Source: Paracoccaceae bacterium
GTDB lineage: Bacteria; Pseudomonadota; Alphaproteobacteria; Rhodobacterales; Rhodobacteraceae
NCBI GenBank assembly: GCA_028285485.1
Contig: JANQPC010000034.1
Coordinates: 1 to 57,905, forward strand
Direction of reading: 5' to 3'
Length of the DNA stretch: 57,905 bases
Shown: positions 8,707 through 17,748 of the stretch, in pieces
Position numbering within the stretch: position 1 is the first letter of the stretch
Layout: each line of letters starts with the position of its first letter
Program-made: the position numbers and the translations under genes
Notes under the pieces: model-generated
The model's database searches: none
What the model saw: the letters and a program-made list of their open reading frames with translations, nothing else
What the model was told of the DNA's origin: nothing

Positions 8707-9004
8707 TTTCTTCGGCCTGTTTGCCGTGGGCATAGTTGGAGGGCCCGCGGGTGCGGAATGCCTCGCGGAAATGGACGGGTTCGGGGCCGTTTGGCCCGGC
8801 CTTGGCATCGGCGAGATACGCGCCCACCACGGTTTCCGGCTGGCTTTCGGCGTGAAGGAGGCGAAGCTGCGCGTGGGCCTCATCGTCGATCAGCTCAGCG
8901 TCGGACATGTGCGGCACCCAGCGATCATCGGCGGCGAGCCACACCGTATCGCCTTCGAGGAGGGCATTGGCGGTAACGACCTTGGGCGTGAAGCGGCGGC
9001 TCAT
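8699..9004 (-). CDS. DUF2849 domain-containing protein
   Basis: A small 101-residue protein (MSRRFTPKVVTANALLEGDT) between cysG and cysI. It overlaps cysG by four bases upstream and cysI by eight bases downstream, so it is clearly part of the same coupled operon. DUF2849 is found almost only in this alphaproteobacterial sulfite-reduction operon. Its role is not known to me. It has no cysteine motif and no membrane segment. Confidence 0.88.
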   Translation of the reverse strand: MSRRFTPKVVTANALLEGDTVWLAADDRWVPHMSDAELIDDEAHAQLRLLHAESQPETVVGAYLADAKAGPNGPEPVHFREAFRTRGPSNYAHGKQAEENV

Positions 9005-10401
9005 TGCGCGATCTCCTTCAGTGGCAGGTGGTTTGCGGCGGCGAGGGCGGCGCGGGGGGCGAGCCCGTAGAGTGTGAGCGCGGGGCCGGTGAGGCCCGCC
9101 TGCGACAGATCCGGCTCAAGCTGCGCGAGCGAGGTTTCGACGATGCGCTGATCAGGGCGTGAGGCGTTTTCGATGATTGTCACGGGCGTTGCGGGATCGG
9201 CGCCGTGCATCAGCAGCCGGCCCTGAATGAACCGCGCGGTGCGTTTGCCCATGTAGATCGCGGCCACTTCGCCGGGGCGGGCAATCGCAGCCCAATCGTG
9301 TTCGGCGAACCCCTTCATGTCATGCCCGGTCAGGAAGCGGACGGCGCCATTGCGTTGCCGTTTCGTGAGGCTCTGGCCAATGGTGGCAACCGCGGCGGAG
9401 GCGGCGGTGATGCCGGGAATGATGGCGTAGTCGAGCCCCGCCTCGGTGGCGGCGTCAATCTCTTCGTCGAGGCGGCCAAAGACCGTGGCATCCCCCGATT
9501 TCAGCCGCACGACATGCGCGCCCGCGAGCCCGTGCGCGACGATCAGGCCGTTTATCTCGGCTTGCGGCATGGAGGGGCCGAAGCCTTCTTTGCCCGCGTC
9601 GATGATAAGCGCCTCGCGGCGGGCGAGTTCGAGGATCTCCGGCGTGACGAGCCGGTCGTGGATAACCACATCGGCGGCATCGAGCGCCTTGCGTGCCTTG
9701 AGCGTGAGGAGTTCGGGATCGCCGGGCCCGGCGCCAACAAAATCAACCTTGCCCGGCGCGGTTTCGGCGGCAATATGCGCCTCAAGCAGAGCATCCAGAG
9801 CTTCTGGAAGCGCGCCTGCGCCGCCGCCCTTAAATGCGGCGGGGCCGGCGCGATCGTAGTAATCCGCCCAGAAGGCGCGGCGTGGGCGCCCGAAGGGCAG
9901 GGCCTCGGCCCGGGCGCGGAACGCCTTGCCGACCCGCGCAAGCGTGCCAAGGAGGGGCGAGAGGCGTTCCTCAAGCTCGGCCTTGATCCGGCGGGCAAGC
10001 ACGGGGGCGGCGCCTTCGGTTCCGATCGCGATGGTGACGGGATCGCGATCCACAATCGCCGGGGTGATGAATTGACTGGCTTCGAGGTTATCCACCCAGT
10101 TCGTCAGCGCCCCATCGGCCTGTGCCAGGCGGGTGACGCGAGCATCCTCGGCAGCGTTGTCATTGGCGGCGTAGAAGAGGGCGGCGCAGATGGCATCCCC
10201 CGGCTCCTGGGCGCGTTCGATGATGCGGAGCTGGCCAGCCGCGGCCCAGGCGGTGATCTCCGGCGCGATCTCGGCGGCGATCACCGTAAGACGTGCTTCG
10301 GTTTTCAGAAGCAGCCGCAGCTTGGCCACAGCCGCTTCCCCGCCGCCGGAGACAACGATGCGGCGGCCTTCGACGGCGAGGAAGATCGGAAAGTGCTTCA
10401 T
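9001..10401 (-). CDS. cysG: Siroheme synthase (multifunctional)
   Basis: The 466-residue fusion makes siroheme for the sulfite reductase. Residues 1-150 form the precorrin-2 dehydrogenase/ferrochelatase module with a Rossmann motif VVSGGGEAAVAKL (16-28). Residues about 218-466 form the uroporphyrinogen-III C-methyltransferase module, starting with FVGAGPGDPELLTL (221-234) and including VRLKSGDATVFGR and YMGKRT. At the site where the enteric enzyme has a phosphorylated serine this protein has Ala-Ala-Pro (about 131-133). It is the first gene of the leftward sulfur operon. The ATG at 10401 lies 139 bases from the divergent Lrp-type regulator. Confidence 0.93.
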   Translation of the reverse strand: MKHFPIFLAVEGRRIVVSGGGEAAVAKLRLLLKTEARLTVIAAEIAPEITAWAAAGQLRIIERAQEPGDAICAALFYAANDNAAEDARVTRLAQADGALTNWVDNLEASQFITPAIVDRDPVTIAIGTEGAAPVLARRIKAELEERLSPLLGTLARVGKAFRARAEALPFGRPRRAFWADYYDRAGPAAFKGGGAGALPEALDALLEAHIAAETAPGKVDFVGAGPGDPELLTLKARKALDAADVVIHDRLVTPEILELARREALIIDAGKEGFGPSMPQAEINGLIVAHGLAGAHVVRLKSGDATVFGRLDEEIDAATEAGLDYAIIPGITAASAAVATIGQSLTKRQRNGAVRFLTGHDMKGFAEHDWAAIARPGEVAAIYMGKRTARFIQGRLLMHGADPATPVTIIENASRPDQRIVETSLAQLEPDLSQAGLTGPALTLYGLAPRAALAAANHLPLKEIAQ

Positions 10402-10435
10402 GTGCTTCGCGCCTGGTGGTTGCCAGCCAAATATA

Positions 10436-10446
10436 GAACAGTGTTC
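10436..10446. promoter_or_regulatory. GAACA-g-TGTTC palindrome in the cysG/regulator gap
   Basis: A perfect 5-1-5 inverted repeat lies 35 bases upstream of the cysG start and about 94 bases upstream of the regulator start. Additional half-sites (TGTTC and GAACA) occur at 10484-10488 and 10507-10511, again in inverted arrangement. It is a plausible operator for the divergent Lrp-family regulator, but no footprint evidence is available. Confidence 0.45.
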
Positions 10447-10483
10447 CGATTTTCGGGAGTATGAGCTTGCAGATAAGGACAAA

Positions 10484-10511
10484 TGTTCTTAACCGGGACC
10501 TCAAGAGAACA
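10484..10511. promoter_or_regulatory. Second spaced TGTTC...GAACA inverted pair
   Basis: TGTTC at 10484-10488 and GAACA at 10507-10511 repeat the two half-sites of the 10436-10446 palindrome. They are in the opposite orientation and 18 bases apart, immediately upstream of the Lrp-type regulator start at 10540. Together they suggest a multi-site operator controlling both directions. Confidence 0.35.
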
Positions 10512-10539
10512 GGCGTTACCGGGAAAGGCCTTGCGCAGA

Positions 10540-11001
10540 ATGAACGTTCGGATCGATGAGACGGATCGGAAAATCATGGGCGAGCTGCAGCGGGATGCTG
10601 GCCGCTCGCTTGATGAGATTGCCAAGGCGGTGGGCTCTTCGAAGACGCCAGTGTGGAACCGCATTCGCAAGCTGCGCGCCGCCGGGGTGATCGGGGCGCA
10701 AACCGTGATCCTCGATGCCGAGGCGCTGGGGTTCGAGGCCTGCTTCTTCGTGCTGATCCGCACGGCAGAGCATGATGGCGACTGGCAGCGCGCCTTTCTT
10801 GCCGCGCTGCGCGCGCGCCCCGAAGTGCAGGAGGCGCATCGGCTGGCGGGCGATATCGACTACATTCTGAAAGTGCGGGTGCGCAACGCGCGAGCCTATG
10901 ACGAGTTCTACCAGGCGCTGATTTCAGAGGTGAAGATCTACAACGTGACGGCGCTGCTTTCGATGGAAGAGATCAAGGCGACGACGCATTTGCCCCTCTA
11001 G
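10540..11001 (+). CDS. Lrp/AsnC family transcriptional regulator divergent from cysG
   Basis: The 153-residue protein has an N-terminal helix-turn-helix (about residues 20-48, RSLDEIAKAVGSSKTPVWNR) and a C-terminal RAM/ligand-binding domain (LAGDIDYILKVRV, then TTHLPL at the end). The ATG at 10540 is the family start (MNVRIDETDRKI). An upstream ATG at 10483 would add 19 atypical residues that overlap the half-site region. The divergent position suggests it regulates the cysG operon in response to a sulfur amino acid, but the ligand is inferred only from context. Confidence 0.88.
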   Translation: MNVRIDETDRKIMGELQRDAGRSLDEIAKAVGSSKTPVWNRIRKLRAAGVIGAQTVILDAEALGFEACFFVLIRTAEHDGDWQRAFLAALRARPEVQEAHRLAGDIDYILKVRVRNARAYDEFYQALISEVKIYNVTALLSMEEIKATTHLPL

Positions 11002-11057
11002 GGGGCGCTGCCCCGCCGCCTGCGGCGGCCCTCCAGAGTATTTCAGCCAAGATGAAG
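11002..11057. repeat. Rhodobacterales intergenic repeat (GC hairpin plus AGTATTT...CCAAGATGAAG)
   Basis: The gap between the convergent regulator and P450 genes is made of a perfect GC hairpin (CCGCCGC / GCGGCGG at 11013-11028) followed by CCTCCAGAGTATTTCAGCC and then AAGATGAAG. From memory, this tail is a very common dispersed element downstream of genes in Rhodobacterales genomes. Only one copy lies in this window. It may act as a terminator or REP-like sequence. Confidence 0.55.
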
Positions 11058-11059
11058 GG

Positions 11060-12232
11060 CTAGCCTTCCACATGGAGGGCCTCGAGGCCGTGGAAATGGT
11101 AGAGATCGGCGTAGCGGGGCGGGGCGGTGAGGCGGAGCTCGGGCAGGCGTTCAAAGAGCACCCGGAGACCGATCTGCAATTCCAGCCGGGCGAGCGGGGC
11201 GCCGACGCAGAAGTGGCGGCCAGCCCCGAAGGCGAGATTGGTTTGTACCGGGCGCGCCGGATCGAACCGGTCCGGCCCCGCCCAAATGGCGGGGTCGCGG
11301 CCCGCCGAGGCGAGAAGAACGCCAACCTGATCGCCGCGCCGGAAGCTGTGGCCGCAGAGGGAACAGTCTTCGTAGACAAATCGGGTGAAGAGGTGGAGCG
11401 GGGGATCGAAGCGCAGGATCTCTTCCACCGTTGCCCCGATGTTACCGGCGCCCGTGGAGGCGGCCGCGGCCTGTTCGAGGATCGTCTTGATGCCATTGCC
11501 CAGCGTGTGCACGGTAGCTTCATGGCCCGCATTGAGCAGCAGGATGCAGGTGGTGATCAGCTCCTCGGTTGAAAGCGTTTCGCCACCTTCCTCCGCAGCG
11601 ATCAGGTGGGTGATAAGATCATGCGCGGGCTCTGCGCGGCGGGCCTCCACATAGCCCCGGAGGAAAGCGGCGAAATCTGCCGCGGCGCGGTTGGCGGCGC
11701 TTTCCATCGCCCGGGTGCGGCCTGCCTGATACATGCCCACCATATCGCGCGACCAGGCGAGAAGTTGATCGGCCATGGTTTCGGGCACGCCGAGGAGGCG
11801 CGCGATAACGATCACCGGAATGCGCTGGGCGTAGGCGGGGAGGAGATCGACGGGGCCAGCGGGGAGGGCATCGATCAGCGCATGTGCGAGCGCCTCGATT
11901 TCGGGCCCCATGGCGGCAATCCGGCGCGAAGTGAAGGCGCGCAGGACAAGGCCGCGCAGGCGTGTGTGGCGCGGCGGCTCAAGCTCCAGCATCGAATGGG
12001 CCTCGATGGCATAGAAGGCTTCGAGATGAGGTGGGATCAGGGCCGGGGCGACCGGTTCGCGGCCCAGGCGGCGATCTTTGAGGACGGCGTTTGCGGCGGC
12101 AAAGCTTGTGGCGACGGGGAGCGCATAGTCTTCCCACCACACGATCTCACCTGCCGCGCGCGCGCGGGCGTAGAACGGGTAGGGATCTTGCACAAAGCCC
12201 GGATCTGTTGGCGGCTGGGTAAGGCGCTTCAC
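11060..12232 (-). CDS. Cytochrome P450
   Basis: The protein is about 390 residues, a soluble bacterial-type P450 monooxygenase. Key motifs are the I-helix AGHEATVHTLG (oxygen activation), the K-helix EEILR (ExxR), and the heme loop FGAGRHFCVGAPLARLE with the cysteine thiolate ligand. I chose the GTG at 12232 (product M-KRLTQPPTDPGF), which is 5 bases after the TRAP permease stop. An in-frame ATG at 12268 would add 12 residues and overlap the permease. The substrate is unknown. Adjacency on the same strand suggests that the fused TRAP permease imports the P450 substrate or a precursor, which is inference. No dedicated ferredoxin is encoded beside it. Confidence 0.87.
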   Translation of the reverse strand: MKRLTQPPTDPGFVQDPYPFYARARAAGEIVWWEDYALPVATSFAAANAVLKDRRLGREPVAPALIPPHLEAFYAIEAHSMLELEPPRHTRLRGLVLRAFTSRRIAAMGPEIEALAHALIDALPAGPVDLLPAYAQRIPVIVIARLLGVPETMADQLLAWSRDMVGMYQAGRTRAMESAANRAAADFAAFLRGYVEARRAEPAHDLITHLIAAEEGGETLSTEELITTCILLLNAGHEATVHTLGNGIKTILEQAAAASTGAGNIGATVEEILRFDPPLHLFTRFVYEDCSLCGHSFRRGDQVGVLLASAGRDPAIWAGPDRFDPARPVQTNLAFGAGRHFCVGAPLARLELQIGLRVLFERLPELRLTAPPRYADLYHFHGLEALHVEG

Positions 12233-12236
12233 CCCG

Positions 12237-14459
12237 TCAATCGGCCCCGCGTACGGCGATGGTGGCATCGGGGCTGGGGCGGAAGACCTTCTGGATGAAG
12301 AACATCGCCACGCCGAGGCCAATTCCGATCGCATCGGTGATCAGGCTGCTGTCGATCATGAAAAGCGCGGCGGCCAGGAGCCCTGCCCGGATGAACCAAA
12401 CCGCGCGCCCGCCCATAAACCAGCCCTGCACGCCGGAGGAGAGGAGGAAGACGCCGACAATTGCCGTGATGCCCGCGGGGACGACTTCGAGCCAGGAGCC
12501 ATCCATCAGCAGTGCCGAATTGTAGAAGAACATGAAGGGCACGATGAAGGCCGCGATGCCGATCTTGAAGGAGGCCACGGAGGTTTCCATCGGGTTCGCC
12601 CCGGATATGCCCGCCGCGGCGTAACTCGCCAGCGCCACGGGCGGCGTGATCGCCGAGACGACGGCAAAATAGAACACGAAGAAATGCGCCGTGAGCGTGG
12701 GGATGCCGAGCTCCACCAGGCCGGGGGCGACGACGGAGGCCGCCACGGCATAGGCCGCCGTTGTGGGCATGCCCATGCCGAGAAGGATCGCGATGCACAT
12801 CGCGAAGAAGAGCGCGAGCAACTGGCTGGCATCGGCTATGCCGAGCAGCAGGTTCGAAAACCGCGCCCCGACACCAGTCAGGGAAATAACGCCCACGATG
12901 ATGCCCGCACAGGCGCAGACCGCGATGATCTGGATCGACATCACGCCAGCAAGTTCGAACGCCTTGACGATCGAGGCGGGGCCCATCCGGTAGGGCGTGA
13001 GCCAGCTGACAACCGCCGCGGATACGGTGGCGAGCGTACCGGCGCGGATGACCGAATAGCCCATGAAGAGCGCCACGATCAGGATGATGATCGGCAGGAA
13101 CAGGAAGACCCGGCGCGCCATATCGCGGAATTTCGGCAGTTCGTCTTCGTTCATGCCGCGCATGCCGAGCTTTGCGGCCTCGAAATCCACCATGAAGTAG
13201 ATCGAGACGAAGTAGAGGATCGCGGGGATGATCGCGGCGATTGCGATTTCCTGATAGGGAATGCCCGTGATCTCGGCCATGATGAAGGCGCCCGCGCCCA
13301 TGATCGGCGGCATGATCTGCCCGCCGGTGGAGGCGGCGGCTTCCACCGCGCCCGCGGTTTTCTTGTGATAGCCCACGCGTTTCATCAGCGGGATGGTGAG
13401 CGACCCGGTAGCCACCACATTGCCGGCGGATGTGCCGTTGATCATACCCATCAGGCCGCTGGCGAAGATCGCCACCTTCGCGGGGCCGCCGCGTGCGCGA
13501 CCGGCGGCGGCAAAGGCGAAGTTCACGAAGTAATCGCCCACTTTCGAGGCCTGGAGGAAGGCAGCGAAGATGATGAAGAGGATGATATAGGTTGAGGACA
13601 CCGCGGTGGTGGGCCCGAGGATGCCCGCATCGGTATAGACCTGGCTGAAGAACCGCTGCCACGAGATGGCGGGGGAGTTCAGGAAGCCCGGCAGGTACTG
13701 CCCGGCGAAAACGTAGATGAGGAAAATACCGGCGATGATCACAAGCGCGAGGCCCGCAACGCGCCGCGTCAGCTCCATGATCAGCGCGGCCCCGGCCACA
13801 GCGGCGAGCGAAATGCCGATGGGCGCAAAGGGTGTGCCGGTGGAGTTGCGCATCAGGGTGCCGTAGATCGTGATCAGATAGGCGGCTACCGCCGCGCCGC
13901 AGACCGCCAGCACGATATCGGGCTGCCCGAAGGCGCTGCGCGGGCGCTTGTGGATCCAGGAGAGCACGATGCCCCCGGCCGTGGCGGCCAGAAGCGGCGC
14001 GCCAAAAAGCCAGGTTTCGCGGAACCGGATCGATTCATCGATGCCGTTCCACATCACACCGCCTGCGATTTCGACCGAGAACGAGAGCGCCATGCCAAGC
14101 GAGACAAGCGCGGGGATCATCAGCGCCCAGGCGATGAGGCCCAGAAGCCGGTTCTCCTGGCTGCGGCTTTCCGAAAAGCCGGTGCCGGAGAAGAGCAGGA
14201 AGCCGAGCGCCAGGGCCCCGGCCACGTGCACGATGCGGAAGTTCCACGTTTCCATCGGGAATGTGGGGAGGTAGGGGATCGACACACCCGTCAGCTCCCG
14301 GATCGACACCCCGTTCAACGCGGCCATGTGAAATGCGGCATAAAGCGTGGCGAAAACGCTGATCAGAACGAAGCTCCGCCCGCGAAACAGCCGGCGATTG
14401 GATTCGATCGGTTCCTCATCAACGCCTTCGGCGATGACCTGCGCGTGTTGATCCGACAT
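12237..14459 (-). CDS. TRAP transporter fused permease (4TM + 12TM)
   Basis: The 740-residue polytopic membrane protein fuses the small (DctQ-like) and large (DctM-like) subunits, as in TAXI-type TRAP systems. There are many hydrophobic helices. Conserved loops include GLMGMINGTSAGNVVATGS, AAASTGGQIMPPIMGAGAF and GMGMPTTAAYAVAA, which belong to the DctM/TRAP large subunit family. The ATG at 14459 has a strong GGGGAGGG Shine-Dalgarno. A solute-binding receptor of the TAXI family is expected nearby, but none is present upstream or downstream. Transport would be Na+ or proton coupled. Substrate unknown. Confidence 0.92.
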   Translation of the reverse strand: MSDQHAQVIAEGVDEEPIESNRRLFRGRSFVLISVFATLYAAFHMAALNGVSIRELTGVSIPYLPTFPMETWNFRIVHVAGALALGFLLFSGTGFSESRSQENRLLGLIAWALMIPALVSLGMALSFSVEIAGGVMWNGIDESIRFRETWLFGAPLLAATAGGIVLSWIHKRPRSAFGQPDIVLAVCGAAVAAYLITIYGTLMRNSTGTPFAPIGISLAAVAGAALIMELTRRVAGLALVIIAGIFLIYVFAGQYLPGFLNSPAISWQRFFSQVYTDAGILGPTTAVSSTYIILFIIFAAFLQASKVGDYFVNFAFAAAGRARGGPAKVAIFASGLMGMINGTSAGNVVATGSLTIPLMKRVGYHKKTAGAVEAAASTGGQIMPPIMGAGAFIMAEITGIPYQEIAIAAIIPAILYFVSIYFMVDFEAAKLGMRGMNEDELPKFRDMARRVFLFLPIIILIVALFMGYSVIRAGTLATVSAAVVSWLTPYRMGPASIVKAFELAGVMSIQIIAVCACAGIIVGVISLTGVGARFSNLLLGIADASQLLALFFAMCIAILLGMGMPTTAAYAVAASVVAPGLVELGIPTLTAHFFVFYFAVVSAITPPVALASYAAAGISGANPMETSVASFKIGIAAFIVPFMFFYNSALLMDGSWLEVVPAGITAIVGVFLLSSGVQGWFMGGRAVWFIRAGLLAAALFMIDSSLITDAIGIGLGVAMFFIQKVFRPSPDATIAVRGAD

Positions 14460-14530
14460 TGTCAGCCCTCCCCTGGCCGTAGCGGCAGTTATGGGCCGAG
14501 AAGCCTGGCTGCGCAATGTGTCGAAACCGG

Positions 14531-14917
14531 TCAGAGGATCCGTTCGAGCACGAATTGGTGCAGGGGAAAGGGTCGCGCGAGCTCCGCCGCACCAAGCGGT
14601 GCGGCGGCAACCCAGAAAAGAGCATACTTGCTGTAGGCGTTCGGGATCCAACCGGTGGCGCGCGAGGCTGCGAGGATCATGAAGATTTGCGCATTCGCGG
14701 CCATGCCAACCCAGCGATAGTAGTCTGACGCCACAATTGAGGTTGCCAGCGGGAACAGACCGGCTGCCACGAACCATGCCGCGTGCTCTCGATCAATCTG
14801 TCGGATCAAAACACCGCTCAGGACAGCCAAGTAAAATAACGGCAGTGACATCATCAGCATTGCGAAAGCTGTCATTTCGCTCGATTTGACCGCGACGATC
14901 ACTTGATTGGTTATCAC
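14531..14917 (-). pseudogene. C-terminal part of a split membrane protein
   Basis: This 128-codon frame is rich in hydrophobic helices (MLMMSLPLFYLAVLSGVLI; FVAAGLFPLATSIVA; YALFWVAAAPLGAAELA). It could start at GTG 14917, overlapping the TGA stop of the upstream ORF by four bases. The two pieces together look like one polytopic membrane protein of about 370 residues interrupted by a frameshift near 14917-14960. A coupled two-gene reading is also possible. Base composition is less GC-rich than in the surrounding genes. No function recognised. Confidence 0.45.
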
Positions 14918-15642
14918 TCGTAGCCGCTCCAGTCCGACCTTTGGCCGGTCGCTGCCGGCATCGAGGCGGCCATTCTCTCCAGAAACTCTTCTTCTGAGAC
15001 GTTCGGCGCACCGTAGAGGTGAATGACAGATAGGGTGATCGTGGCCGTTGTGATCGGGAGGATAGAAGTTCTGGAAAATAGTACCGTTGCGCGGATCTCC
15101 TGACCAATTCGCAGCGCGAAGCAGAGGATCTGAGCCGGTAGGAGGAAGAGGAAGAGTTCGTGAACCAGCAATCCGGCGCACACAAGGGCGCAGAAGACAG
15201 GTAGCGAGCGAACGTGGAGGCAGTTCAGAGCCGCGACGATCAGGACAAATACGTCCAGCGAGCCGTTGGTGTACCCGCTCTGAATCACCATGGCCGGCGA
15301 AAGAAGAGCAATCGTCAGAGCGGTTGGGTGACTTTTCTCGCGGGCACCCGCGAATACTAGCAGCCCGACGAGCACAATGATTGCGGTATGCTGTATGATC
15401 GTTGCTGCAACATAGGCATTGTCCGAGAGCTGGTTCGCCCCTGTGGCCGCCGCGATCGTGCCAACCAACGCACGCCTCGTGAAGCCAAAATCAAAGTAGT
15501 TGATGTGGAAGTGCCAATCCCGTCCGAAGCTTAGAAGCCCAAGTTCGGTTACAATCCACCGGTTCAGGACGATCGCAGCCAAGGAAAACGATAGAACAAC
15601 GGCGATCCAGGGTATGCGATTGCTCGCGACTGACCCGCGCAT
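14914..15642 (-). CDS. Polytopic membrane protein, likely truncated by frameshift
   Basis: The 242-residue protein starts with a transmembrane helix (WIAVVLSFSLAAIVLNRWIV), then a conserved-looking aromatic stretch (GRDWHFHINYFDFGFTRRAL). At least four more helices follow, including ALLSPAMVIQSGYTNGSLDV. It ends abruptly in SDWSGYE, and membrane-type sequence continues in another frame (14531-14917). The SPA..Q.GY pattern resembles EpsG-like or glycan-related membrane proteins, but I cannot assign a family. Codon usage is less GC-rich than in the neighbours, suggesting transfer. Confidence 0.55.
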   Translation of the reverse strand: MRGSVASNRIPWIAVVLSFSLAAIVLNRWIVTELGLLSFGRDWHFHINYFDFGFTRRALVGTIAAATGANQLSDNAYVAATIIQHTAIIVLVGLLVFAGAREKSHPTALTIALLSPAMVIQSGYTNGSLDVFVLIVAALNCLHVRSLPVFCALVCAGLLVHELFLFLLPAQILCFALRIGQEIRATVLFSRTSILPITTATITLSVIHLYGAPNVSEEEFLERMAASMPAATGQRSDWSGYE

Positions 15643-15706
15643 TCTCGAAAATTCCCTAAGCCAATCGAATGCAACCTTAGGTTAACTTCCGGGCTCCGAG
15701 AACACG

Positions 15707-15733
15707 AAAAAGGGCGCCCGCTGGGGCGCCCTT
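15707..15733 (-). terminator. Intrinsic terminator of glnA
   Basis: Perfect inverted repeat AAGGGCGCCC / GGGCGCCCTT (15710-15733) with a 4-base loop. The minus strand continues into a T-run (forward A-run at 15707-15711). It lies 25 bases past the glnA stop and fits a classical rho-independent terminator for glnBA. Confidence 0.85.
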
Positions 15734-15757
15734 CCTTTGAGACTGCCGAGGGAGAAA

Positions 15758-17164
15758 TCAGCAGCTGTAGTACATTTTGAATTCCATCGGGTGGGGCGTG
15801 TGTTCGAAGGCGTAGATCTCTTCCCACTTGAGCTCCATGTAGCCTTCGATCTGATCCTTGGTGAAGACATCGCCCTGGAGCAGGAATTCGTGATCGGCTT
15901 CGAGGCATTCCATCGCTTCGCGCAGGCTGGCGCAAACGGTGGGGATGCCTTCGAGCTCTTCGGGCGGCAGATCGTAGAGATCCTTGTCCATCGCCTCGCC
16001 CGGATCGATCTTGTTCTTGATCCCGTCGAGCCCGGCCATGAGGAGCGCCGAGAAGCACAGGTAGGGATTCGCCGAGGGATCGGGGAAGCGGGCCTCGACG
16101 CGCTTGGCTTTCGGGCTTTCCGTCCAGGGGATGCGCACGCAGCCCGAGCGGTTACGGGCCGAATAGGCGCGCAGCACCGGGGCTTCGAAACCCGGGATCA
16201 GGCGCTTGTAGGAGTTCGTCGAGGGGTTGGTGAAGGCGTTCAGCGTTTTGGCGTGCTTAAGGATGCCGCCGATGTAGTAGAGCGCCTCGTCGCTCAGATC
16301 GGCATACTTGTCGCCTGCAAAGAGCGGCTTGTTGTCTTTCCAGATCGACATGTTGACGTGCATGCCGGTGCCGTTATCGCCCGCGATGGGCTTCGGCATG
16401 AAGGTGGCGGACTTGCCGTAGGCATGGGCCACCGAGTGGATCACGTATTTGTACTTCTGCAGATGGTCGCCTTGCTCGGTGAGCGGCGCGAAGATGAGGC
16501 CCAGCTCGTGCTGGCAGCTCGCCACCTCGTGGTGGTGCTTATCCACGCTCATACCCATGCGCTTCATCGTGGAGAGCATCTCGGAGCGAATATCCTGGCC
16601 ATCATCAACCGGGGGCACCGGGAAGTAGCCGCCCTTGACGCCCGGGCGGTGGCCCATATTGCCCATCTCGTATTCGGTATCGGTGTTCCAGGAGGCATCG
16701 AGCGCGTCGACCTCGTAGGAGACCTTGTTCATCTCCACGGAGTAGCGCACGTCGTCAAAGAGGAAAAATTCCGCCTCGGGGCCGAAATAGGCGACATCGC
16801 CGATGCCGGTGGACTTGAGGTAGGCTTCCGCCTTCTCGGCCGTGCCGCGGGGATCGCGCTCATAGGCTTCGCCGGTGTCGGGCTCAAGGATCGAGCAGTG
16901 CACGGCCAGCGTTTTTTCCGCATAGAACGGATCCATGTAGGCCGAGCCGGTATCGGGCATCAGCTTCATGTCGGACTGGTCGATCGATTTCCACCCGGCG
17001 ATGGAGGAGCCGTCGAACATGAAGCCCTCGTCGAGGAAATCCTCATCCACCTGATCCGACAGCACGGTGACGTGCTGAAGCTTGCCGCGCGGATCGGTGA
17101 AGCGGATATCGACGTATTCCACTTCCTCGTCTTTGATCGTCTTGAGAACGTCTTTCTTACTCAT
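15758..17164 (-). CDS. glnA: Glutamine synthetase, type I
   Basis: The 468-residue enzyme forms glutamine from glutamate, ammonium and ATP as a dodecamer. Signature elements include [11 protein letters not shown] (about 48-58), the catalytic metal region [28 protein letters not shown], and [10 protein letters not shown]. The conserved tyrosine of KDLYDLPP (near residue 396) is the adenylylation site of type I-beta enzymes, so activity is expected to be controlled by GlnE and PII. It lies 71 bases downstream of glnB on the same strand and is followed by a strong terminator, giving the classic glnBA operon. Confidence 0.97.
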   Translation of the reverse strand: MSKKDVLKTIKDEEVEYVDIRFTDPRGKLQHVTVLSDQVDEDFLDEGFMFDGSSIAGWKSIDQSDMKLMPDTGSAYMDPFYAEKTLAVHCSILEPDTGEAYERDPRGTAEKAEAYLKSTGIGDVAYFGPEAEFFLFDDVRYSVEMNKVSYEVDALDASWNTDTEYEMGNMGHRPGVKGGYFPVPPVDDGQDIRSEMLSTMKRMGMSVDKHHHEVASCQHELGLIFAPLTEQGDHLQKYKYVIHSVAHAYGKSATFMPKPIAGDNGTGMHVNMSIWKDNKPLFAGDKYADLSDEALYYIGGILKHAKTLNAFTNPSTNSYKRLIPGFEAPVLRAYSARNRSGCVRIPWTESPKAKRVEARFPDPSANPYLCFSALLMAGLDGIKNKIDPGEAMDKDLYDLPPEELEGIPTVCASLREAMECLEADHEFLLQGDVFTKDQIEGYMELKWEEIYAFEHTPHPMEFKMYYSC

Positions 17165-17235
17165 GTTCGACCTTCTTGTTTGAATGGCAGATTTTTTTGA
17201 GTGAAGCCCGGCCCTTCCCCGCCCGGGCGAAGGGA

Positions 17236-17643
<408 letters not shown>

Positions 17644-17698
17644 CTAGGGTTTCGGCATGCGATTGCATGGTTCGATTCCCAAGGCGCCGCCAGTTCTT

Positions 17699-17726
17699 TG
17701 TGCAAGTCGCCTATTTGATGTGCAAG
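17699..17726. promoter_or_regulatory. Direct repeat TGTGCAAG x2, 20-bp spacing
   Basis: TGTGCAAG occurs at 17699-17706 and again at 17719-17726, exactly 20 bases (about two helical turns) apart, in the glnB/nnr divergent gap. The same-face spacing suggests a protein-binding site. The target gene, glnB or nnr, is unclear. Confidence 0.35.
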
Positions 17727-17748
17727 ATGCGAAAATGGGTGCGGTGAT

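Noticed and set aside
6880-8976. 698-codon open frame antisense to cysI/cysH
   Set aside because: It covers well-recognised genes on the other strand and has no domain pattern.
15737-17200. 487-codon open frame antisense to glnA
   Set aside because: Mirror of a highly conserved gene; composition rich in His, Arg and Val is typical of shadow frames.
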